The notes beneath the pieces were generated by a model that worked only from the letters and a program-made list of their open reading frames with translations, was not told where the DNA came from and did no database searches. The translations under genes were made by a program, and so were the position numbers. From positions 84,144-148,143 of the forward strand of contig SKCR01001840.1 of NCBI GenBank assembly GCA_019454045.1: 64,000 bases of DNA, written 5' to 3'. Origin of the DNA: Zanthoxylum bungeanum (Eukaryota; Streptophyta; Magnoliopsida; Sapindales; Rutaceae). Below are positions 56,312-64,000 of the stretch, piece after piece (position 1 is the first letter of the stretch; each line of letters opens with the position of its first letter).

Positions 56312-58552
56312 TTTTCTCAAACACTTCAACTGGATACCGTTTGCCTGCCTCTTGTACAGTTCCCATTTCAAAATCACATACTGGGAAGCCAACTTCTGAA
56401 TGGCTATTCTGTCTTTTCTGCATGCCCATTCCGGGAGTTCACCATGTTCCAAATACCTCTGAATGTCATAATACCAAGGTTTACCGTCGTCGACCTCAAC
56501 TCCCAGAATTCTTTCTATCTCATAAACAGGTCTGCTCGCTGTTGTCAGTATCAACGGTCTCATCACTAACTTTTCTGGATTTTCCCAAGTTGCTGCAAGT
56601 GTAGCCGATGCATCTTCCATCTGATTCTCTTCTCTCGGTAAATGCTGAAACTTACACTCGGGGATAACCTGTGCCAACTTTCTGAGGTGAAAAAGGTAAG
56701 GTTTCAACCGTTCTTCTTTCAATTCCCATTCTTCTCGCATCTGTTTGACTACCAACATAGAATCTCCGTAGACTTCCACACTCCCGGCCTTCAAGGCTAT
56801 CAATGCTGTCAAACCAAAAGCACATACTTCATACTCGGCCATGTTATTAGTCACTCTGAATGTCAACCTCTTGGCCAAAGGCAAAGTCTCCCCTTCGGGG
56901 GTCACTATCACGATTCCAATTCCAGCTCCCTTGTAATTCACTGCTCCGTCGAAATACATCTTCCATCTCTGAACTGTTATTGCTTGGACCTCTTCATCTG
57001 GAAATTCAAACTTATACTGATCCCCCTCAACAGGTTGCATTGCCAGAAACTCTGCTACTGCTCGCCTTTTGATCACTTTGGAGGTGAGATATTCAATGTC
57101 AAACTCTGTCAGCAATACCAACCATCTGCCCAACTTTCCCACTAGCGAAGGCACCGAATGAAGAAATTTCAGAGGATTTTCCTTGGCCACTATCTGGATC
57201 TTGTATGACTGGAAATAATGCCGCAATTTTCTGGAAGCCCATACCACTGCAAGACAGATCTTCTCAACTTCTTGATACCGAGCCTCATACGGGAGCATCT
57301 TCTTACTCAGATAGTAAACTGCATGTTCTACCCCTGTCTTATCTGCCTGTACCATCATTGCCCCTAGTGCTTCTGATTCTATAGCCAAATACAATACCAA
57401 AGGTCTGCCCGGTCTCGGAGGTTTCAATACAGGAGCCTTTACCAAGTACTCTATGATCTTATCGAAGGCTGTCTGACACTGTTCATTCCATCTCACTGGC
57501 TGATCTTTTCTCAACAGTTTGAAGATAGGCTCACATACTGATGTCAACTTGGCAATGAACCGACTGATGTACTGAATCTTTCCCAAGAATGCTCTGACTT
57601 CTTTTTCTGTCTTTGGTACATGCATTTCTGTGATTGCCTTGATCTTCTCGGAGTCTACCTCTATTTCGCCCATTCCTACTGTATGACCAAGCAATTTTCC
57701 TGATGTCACCCCAAACACACATTTCTTGGGATTAAGCCGCAGGTTATATCTGTCAACTCTCTGAAGGAACTTTTCCAGTGCTTCAATATGCCCAACTCTC
57801 GTCTCTGATTTTACCATCATGTCATCCACATACACCTCAATCTCTTTGTGCATCAAGTCATGGAAAAGTGTAGTGGCCATCCGCTGATAAGTAGCTCCCG
57901 CATTCTTAAGTCCAAACGGCATAACCTTGTAACAATAAGTACCCCACTCGGTAACAAATGCAGTCTTGTGTTTATCTTCCTCAGCCATGAGAACCTGATT
58001 GTAACCTGAAAATCCATCTGCAAATGAATACATAGCAGATAAAGCCGCACTATCAACCAGAACATCTATATGCGGTAGAGGAAAATCATCTTTCGGACAA
58101 GCCTTGTTGAGATCTCTGTAGTCTACACACATTCTGACCTTCCCATCTTTCTTTGGTACCGGCACTATATTAGCCAACCACTCTGGATATTTTACTACTT
58201 CCAGGAACCCCACATCTATCTGTTTCTTAACTTCCTCTCTGACTTTCTCAGCCCATTCTGGTCTCATCCGTCGGAGTTTCTGTTTTACTGGCCTCATATT
58301 CGGATAAGTTGGTATTGTGTGATGGGCAATGTTTCTGTCTACTCCAGGCATGTCCTCATAGGACCAAGCAAATACTTTGGTGTATCTGACCAACACTTCT
58401 TCTAGTTTTGCCCTCTCTTCAGAGGTAACTTCACTTGCAATCAGAATTTCCTTGGGGTTCTCAAGCGTACCCAAGTTAAATGCAGTAGTTTTGGCCGAAC
58501 TGATATCAAATATGCTTGATTCGTGCAGAGTAAATGGAAATGACTCAGACAA
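56219..58552 (-). pseudogene. Gypsy-3 reverse transcriptase-RNase H with LTR-encoded tail
   Basis: Open frame of 777 codons. RT: VDYRDLNKACPKDDFPLPHID (about residues 143-163), first catalytic Asp in SFADGFSGYN (Asp179), YVDD at 241-244, then thumb. The first, gypsy-type RNase H (about 385-500) is followed by a second archaeal-type RNase H typical of Tat elements: MYFDGA (Asp535), MAEYE (Glu574), VYGDS (Asp597), MEDASATLA (Asp647). The linker to integrase (ILKWELYKRQANG, 727-739) is followed at about residue 747 by ~30 residues read from LTR sequence, so integrase is absent. The frame continues upstream in a shifted frame (58441-59283). RT activity could be retained in principle; transposition on its own cannot. 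Confidence 0.9.
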
Positions 58553-59639
58553 GTAACAAAAGAAATGTCTTTATTATTGGATAATGTGGAAGTACATTCA
58601 AACAAATCAGGAAGGTAAATGTCTTCATCATCTATAGACACTTCTTCCTCTGCAATCAGGTCTTCCTCAAGCTTTTCATCCTCTTCCAGAGTCAGGCTCT
58701 CCAACTTCATCAACTCTTCTTCCCAATTCTCCGCTTCCACAGCTTCTTTAATCAGCGGTTTCTCACCTAACAAATCCTGGAAGATCTCAAATCCAGGTAC
58801 CACAATCCCATTAACTTCCACAGGTTCTGGCTCCCCTTGATATCCTGAAGCTCTCACAAAACATTCCATCAGTTTCAGGCCCTTTTTCTTGACCTTTGGC
58901 TTTTCTTCATCAGACTTATACCCCAAACCTTTCCGAGTGGTCTGTCCTCTGAAATCTGGCAACTTTGAACCTTCACCCGGTTCAAAATTCATTTTTCTCA
59001 TGATCCTAGCCACCCTAGGATCCACCCATTCCTCAAAAGCAGCTGACACCTGAAACCTTGTGAAAGGTTGTATCTCCAAGGCAGCCACGGCATTATCTAC
59101 CTCAGCCCGGATAGTAACAACTTCTCCCTCATACGGGAACTTGATCATCTGATGCAAAGTGGAAGGCACGCCCCCAAGTTTGTGAAACCAAGGCCTTCCC
59201 AACAATAAGGCAAAAGTGGCTGGGATGTCCAGCACTGTAAACTCGACTTCATCTTCAATAGGGCCTACCTTGACCATAGCCACAAAGGTACCCTCAACTC
59301 CCCTTTTACTCTGTCATCATAAGCCTTAATAGTCATACTGGAGGGGTCCAAGTCTGTTGCTTTCATACCCAATCTTGCCAGAATTTTCAATGGGCACACA
59401 TTGATGGACGAACCGTCATCCACCATCACACATGAAGTTTTCTTGCCCCTCACTTCGGCCCTGATAAATAGAGGCCTATTATGATTTCTCCCTTCCGGCG
59501 GGAGTTCATCCTCAGAAAAAGATATCTGCAAAGCTTCTTTCTGAACTGACCCAACAAACATTGCAGGGTTGGCGTCTTCCGGTACCACAATTTTGCTCAA
59601 GGCCTCAATCATGGCCTGCCTATGCTCTGAGAAGCACAT
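58441..59639 (-). pseudogene. Gypsy-3 protease and linker
   Basis: Retropepsin of a Tat-type polyprotein in two frames. 59639-59265 carries the active site VMVDDGSSINVCPL (DxGS, near 59430). A frameshift near 59275 leads to 59283-58441 with FTVLDIPATFALLLGRPWFH, the second half of the protease, then a long acidic linker to RT. Both halves look sound; the frame is not continuous with RT (58552). Confidence 0.85.
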
Positions 59640-59753
59640 AACAATTCCCAGATACTCACTTGTGCTCTAGTCTTCCTCAATTGCTTCAACACTATATCCC
59701 CCTCAGTATTTTCTGCAGTCTCAACCACTTCCCTACCATCTGTCAAAACTTCC

Positions 59754-61178
59754 TTACCCTTTTTCTGCCATATCGTTGTAAAAGCGACCGCTACGCGTCA
59801 TTCCCCTTACTTCTTCTTCATCACTGCTAGAGAAATCAAGCCAAAAGATTTTCCCCTGCTCTGTCTCATCTTCACTAGTACTATCCCAGATTCCAAGGCA
59901 AAAGGCTTGAGGCTGGAAGGATTTTAGGACAAGGTCTGCTGGGAGGCCATAATTGATCATATAGGCTGGTGGTGGTACGGCGCGGTAATTGGGTAAGGGG
60001 GTTTCTTCTGTGTGTCAGGCTGTTCTGTTTCTGGGTCAGGTATTTTCTTGGAGTCTATCAGGTCGGAGTCGGGCGCAATTGTCAGTGTCATGGCCCTTTT
60101 GTTGGTGAAAGTGACAGTAAAGGCTTAGGTTATAATGTGATGGTAGGGGATTGGGTAATGGTTTGGCTTCCAAGGGTTTTAAGAGCCCTTGCCTCTTCAG
60201 TTTCTCTAGCACCTTGGACAGGGGCCTTCCCAAGTTGGAAAACTGCCTGTTCCGGATAGCGGCAATCTCAGCAGAAACGGGCTTTGCTCCCGATGTTCCC
60301 CCAATGGGCCTCCTGTTCAGACCATAGAATTTTCTATTCTCAGCCTCTTCTTCCTCAATATCCATGACAGTTTCCCTCAACTGTCGAAAATCAGCAATCA
60401 TGGAGGTCATCCTCCTCAACTTGCTGTAGATGGAGGGTTTGGTGCCCTTGATGATCATTTTAATCTGGTCCTTCTCCGAGGGCCTAGTCTGCATTTTCAA
60501 TAACTGACCCCTCCACCGGTCCACATACTCCTTAAAACTCTCTTCCGCTTTCTGCTTAACATTCTATAGATCACGGAGTGACAGATCAATCTCTAGGTCA
60601 GTGACATACTGCTTCAGGAAAGCATCAGCCAACTCCCTCCAATCTTCCTTCACTTTCTTCTCCAAACTGTGGTACCACACCACAGGAGCTCCCTCGAGCG
60701 ACATTCCAAACATTTTCTGACTTGGCGCTGAGACAGGCCAACTGAACTCATGACTGATACAAACTGTCGGAGATGCACCCTTGGATCCCTATTCCCGTTA
60801 AACTTAGCCATATCAGGCATCTTGAACTGTGCTGGCAACTGTTCTTCGAAAGTCAGTGTGTCATAATCCAGCAGATCCTCATTCTTACCCCTATCTTGCG
60901 GGTAACCGACTCAACCTGATCCCGAAGTTTCTGTAACTCTGTCTGAGACCTAGATACTCTGCCTGCTGCATACTCTGCCATATCATCATCAAAAGCGGGG
61001 GTATCATCCCCCAATCTGTTCGGAGATTCCTCTTGCCTCACATCCCTAGAATTAACCCCGGCACGAGACCCAGCTATACCAGCCATAGCAGTAGTCAAAT
61101 CTTGCAACTTTTAGTGACCTTGGCGAGACCGTTCTCTAACTGATCCATACGGGACACCTCATTATCGGATTCACTCAT
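59754..61178 (-). pseudogene. Gypsy-3 gag, several frameshifts
   Basis: The start is ATG at 61178 (MSESDNEVSRMDQLENG). Frame breaks occur near 61100, 60885, 60720 and 60540. Recognised parts: capsid core MPDMAKFNGNRDPRVHLRQF (60838-60700), the capsid end (60524-60200) and a zinc motif CHFHQQKGHDTDNC (near 60110), CX2HX4HX4C as in other Tat gags. The last part (59960-59754) is an acidic gag-protease linker. No functional capsid can be made from this copy. Confidence 0.82.
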
Positions 61179-62327
61179 ACTTGTTCTTTTAGTGAGTCTT
61201 GTCCCTTCTCTAACCCAAACGGTATCTATGATGTCTTTTTGAGACATAAATGGTGTTAACATGATATATGTATGTATGATGTGCATGAGATGCATGTAAC
61301 ATATATAACATACTCAATCAATTAAAACTCTCAAACAAATCGGCCCGTTATCATTTTAGAATCTTTCGGGCTAATTGTCATATGAGTGAACCCATCCCAG
61401 TTTAAATGGCCCAATGAGTTCACATCTCATGACAAAGTGCCCGACTAAACCCAAATGGTAACGTTCCGAACACAATCACAAAGTGGCCCATCAATCACTT
61501 AGAAGCCTTTGGCCCAATAGTCATGAAATACGTTCTTGTCCCAGTTTAAATGGCCCAACAAGCCCATATCCCATGACAAATGGTCCAAATGGATTCAAAC
61601 GACGATGTTCCCAAACACAAGCATAGAAGAAAGATGATGCAAACATGACATAATAATTTCTACATAATGGTCTATCAACATTTCAGAAGCTTTTGGCCTA
61701 ATAGTCATAAGGTGCGAACTTGCCCCAGTTTAAATGGCCCAGCAAGCCCGCATTTATGACAATAGTCCAACTGCATCCAAATGAGGATGGTCCACAAGCA
61801 CATATTCAAGGAAATAATTGTTACTTTAGCCAACCCGGTCTATGGGTGGGTTAGCAAGAGTATAGACAAAGGCTCTCACCGGCGAAGGATGGCCCACAAC
61901 TAGGTCTCCCCACTCAAGGGTTCGAGCAACCAAGTGAGCGCACCCTTTTTTATACACTAAGGTACGTGCCAATGAGCTATGGTGTGTGACGGACTGTCAA
62001 ATGGATTTCCCGTTGTAGATTCCCCAGAGGGAAGGTGGAGCGAGGCTCACTTAAATACCCAAGCCTCTTAGGCTCTTATCGCTTGGTGTCAGGAATAAAC
62101 AACGAGTCCTCCAAATTAGTCCATCACAATAGGCTACGAGTAGATGGCTATCTAGGTGCCTTCACAGCTTTTACTTCTAGAAAGGTAGTGAATGAAGGAA
62201 TACACCAAACCATTACCTAGCCTCAAAATGCCATTGATTAAACCCTCACTTTATCCACTATAGACACGGTCAATTAAAACATAAATCCAAACATCACAAG
62301 ACAATATTTCGGGGCCGATTCTCTATC
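61179..62327 (-). other. Gypsy-3 leader
   Basis: About 1.1 kb between primer-binding site and gag without a gene. The phrase cccagtttaaatggcccaa recurs at 61396, 61540 and 61724 (spacing 144 and 184 bp). The part 61830-62327 matches the reverse complement of the Gypsy-1 leader. Confidence 0.75.
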
Positions 62328-62346
62328 CCCAGTGGAGTCGCCAGAC
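62328..62346 (-). other. Gypsy-3 primer-binding site
   Basis: The minus strand reads TCTGGCGACTCCACTGGGG directly after the LTR end (...cccaca). It is identical to the site split in Gypsy-1. Confidence 0.8.
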
Positions 62347-62949
62347 TGTGGGAACATAGAAACTGGGCGACGCATGCTGTCCCGGGTTCGCGGCCCGGTC
62401 GGGAGTACGAAGTAGTCACGGGGGACTAACCAGAGAATAATGGAGTTGCCACCCGGTGTGTGAACCGGGAAAATGAGATTTAAGGCCGCACTCACCCCTC
62501 GCAAGGGAAGACCTCAAACCGTTGGGTTCAGAATGGTCCCTTACTTATGCCACTTGTAATGAAAGGATTTATATAATAATTTAATCAGGCTTAAGTAACA
62601 CTTATTTCTAAGAATATCATGCTTCTAAATCCACATACATACATCAACAAGTTCATCTAAATTTATATGTAACACATATTCGAATTTGCATACAGCCTAT
62701 TTGCATGTAATCTATGTCTCAATTTGCATACATAAGGATATCATACGGCAAGCATACAAGTTAATGAACGCATTGGTGGACACAGAAGCACAAACAAATA
62801 GCATTCTTACTAGCATGCATATTAAGAAAATATATTTAAGCGCATAACAGAAATAGACAACTAGAGAGGTAATACAATGCATAACGTAAAAAGGGGTAAT
62901 TATGTGCTAAGATAGACATGTCGTAATGTGATGCAAGAGGATCTGTTTA

Positions 62950-63215
62950 CCGTGGGCGTTCGTGCAGCGTTCGTATACGCGTTTGAACGGTAAACAGAAG
63001 GTTCTCATTAGAGTAGCGTTCGTAAACGCATTCGAACGGAAATGAAACAGAATGCTCACGTTCGTATGGCGTTTGTGAACGCGTTCGAAAAGAAATGAAA
63101 CAGAATACTCGCGTTCGTATGGCGTTCGAACAGAAATGGGACCTGATGCATGATAAGGCAAAATGCTTACGCGTTCGAGTTGCGTTCGTAAACGCGTTCG
63201 AACGAGAACAGACCT
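62950..63215 (-). repeat. CpG-rich palindromic array, ~50-bp unit
   Basis: About five diverged units containing gcgttcgtaaacgcgttcga; the core ttcgaacg and acgcgt words are self-complementary. The unit is unusually CpG-rich for an otherwise AT-rich region. Confidence 0.8.
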
Positions 63216-63259
63216 GATGCATGAAATGGGACGCAATACATAAATGGTGAATAGTACAA

Positions 63260-63900
63260 TGCGAGGCGCGGCAAAGCATCATGCTAAATGGCTTTAACAC
63301 CTCCCCCCCTAGGGGATCTTTCATTCCACTTGCTAAGCCCATGCGCTCGATCACATCATGCATGCAAACATAAAGACAATCATATCAAACCAAGTATGCC
63401 CGATTGAACACATCTTACATCCAACCAAACACACATATCAACCGGCGCGGCAAAGCATCGTGGTAAGGGCTTTAACCCCTCCCCATAGGGGATCTTTCAT
63501 TCCACTTACTAAGCTCATGCGCTCGATTGAATCATGCATGTCAAGAATTAAAAGCGATAACATCAAACTTGATGTGTCCGATTGAACGTATCTTGCATTC
63601 AACCGAACACACATCAACCGGCACGGCATAGCATCGTGGTAACATGCTTTAACCCCTCCCCATAGGGGATCTTTCATTCCACTTACAAAGCCCATGCGCT
63701 CGATTGAGTCATGCATACAGAGAATTAAACGCAATAATGTCAAACTTAGTATGCCCGATTGAACGTATCTTGCATTCAACCGAACACACATCAACCGGCG
63801 CGGCAAAGCATCGTGGTAAAGGGCTTTAACCCCTCCCCATATGGGATCTTTCATTCCACTTACTAAGCCCATGCGCTCGATTGAATCATGCATACATAAG
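63260..63900 (-). repeat. ~177-bp tandem array in the Gypsy-3 LTR
   Basis: Three full units and a partial fourth with starts (accggcgcggcaaagcatcg-like) at about 63263, 63441, 63617 and 63794, that is, 176-178 bp apart. Each unit contains ccccataggggatctttcat and catgcgctcgattga. A long minus-strand frame across it (63438-63977) is a product of the repeat. Confidence 0.92.
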
Positions 63901-64000
63901 CAACATGCAAAATTCAAATGATGAAAAGTAAATAAACCAAAGCAACACAAAACAAAAAGAGAGTGCCATTTACTCAAGCGGTACGTGGAGTTGTGTCCCG

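Larger units (their letters stand above)
55904..64000 (-). mobile_element. Gypsy-3: Tat-type gypsy element with deleted integrase
   Basis: Minus-strand element. From right to left: 5' LTR (62347 to beyond 64000), primer-binding site, leader, broken gag, protease, RT-RNase H-archaeal-type RNase H, then a junction to a 408-bp remnant of the 3' LTR (56311-55904). Integrase, 3' untranslated region, polypurine tract and the start of the 3' LTR are deleted. The left flank gatgt (55899-55903) is the presumed target duplication; its partner lies outside the window. Related to Gypsy-1 by primer-binding site and leader. Confidence 0.9.
62347..64000 (-). repeat. Gypsy-3 5' LTR (incomplete at window edge)
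   Basis: At least 1.65 kb of LTR, longer than the window. It contains two tandem arrays (62950-63215 and 63260-63900). The start of the LTR is not in the window. Confidence 0.8.

Noticed and set aside
63438..63977. A 179-codon minus-strand frame with repeated CMHDSIERMG
   Set aside because: It follows the ~177-bp (59-codon) tandem unit of the Gypsy-3 LTR; periodic peptide without domain support.
1..64000. CRISPR-like arrays or bacterial defence systems
   Set aside because: All repeats are tandem or retroelement-derived, without unique spacers; the window is plant nuclear DNA.

Overview
The window is plant nuclear DNA, most likely from a eudicot. One host gene is visible: a four-exon gene for the mitochondrial import oxidoreductase MIA40 (51936-53652, + strand). 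Nearly everything else is transposable elements inserted into one another, plus fragments of a Harbinger-like transposon and of an endogenous pararetrovirus. I saw no rRNA or tRNA gene, no CRISPR array and no bacterial-style operon. Splice sites, 5-bp LTR target duplications, 8-bp hAT duplications and CG/CHG-type C-to-T decay all fit a plant nuclear genome.

Layout from left to right. 1-4463 is the interior of a decayed Ty1/copia element (Copia-A). Its 3' LTR (4464-5510 and 18758-19646) is split by a 13.2-kb Ty3/gypsy-type element without coding capacity (Gypsy-1, 5511-18752, target duplication GTATG). Gypsy-1 is itself hit by two solo copia LTRs, one of which contains a hAT MITE, and it carries five families of tandem minisatellites before its 3' LTR. 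19647-23871 is a second, heavily deleted copia copy (Copia-B) and its LTR. 23872-30866 holds a truncated LTR, a solo LTR, a Harbinger-like remnant with a short Myb/SANT-like reading frame, and a candidate unrelated solo LTR. 30872-37190 is a foldback DNA element split by a solo copia LTR (TSD GCCTC) and by a small complete gypsy element (Gypsy-4, TSD CTAAG).

38773-49858 is a young gypsy element of Tat type (Gypsy-2, TSD CAGGT). It has gag and protease but no reverse transcriptase, RNase H or integrase. It carries tandem arrays and a spliced gene on the opposite strand. 49864-51640 repeats the Harbinger-like segment, now carrying a hAT MITE. A tRNA-derived SINE with a 12-bp target duplication lies 68 bp upstream of the MIA40 start codon, and a 180-bp hAT MITE lies in MIA40 intron 1. 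54627-55578 is a broken movement-protein region of an endogenous pararetrovirus. 55904-64000 is a Tat-type gypsy element on the minus strand (Gypsy-3). Its pol reading frame (RT, RNase H, second archaeal-type RNase H) is open over 777 codons, but integrase is deleted and the frame runs into LTR sequence. Its 5' LTR carries a ~177-bp tandem repeat.

How the parts relate: one copia LTR family (about 1.9-2.1 kb) occurs at least nine times, mostly as solo LTRs, so repeated bursts followed by LTR-LTR recombination shaped the region. Gypsy-1 (non-coding) and Gypsy-3 (coding) share primer-binding site and leader sequence, as expected of a non-autonomous element and its helper. All coordinates and identities were read by eye; no alignment or database search was run.
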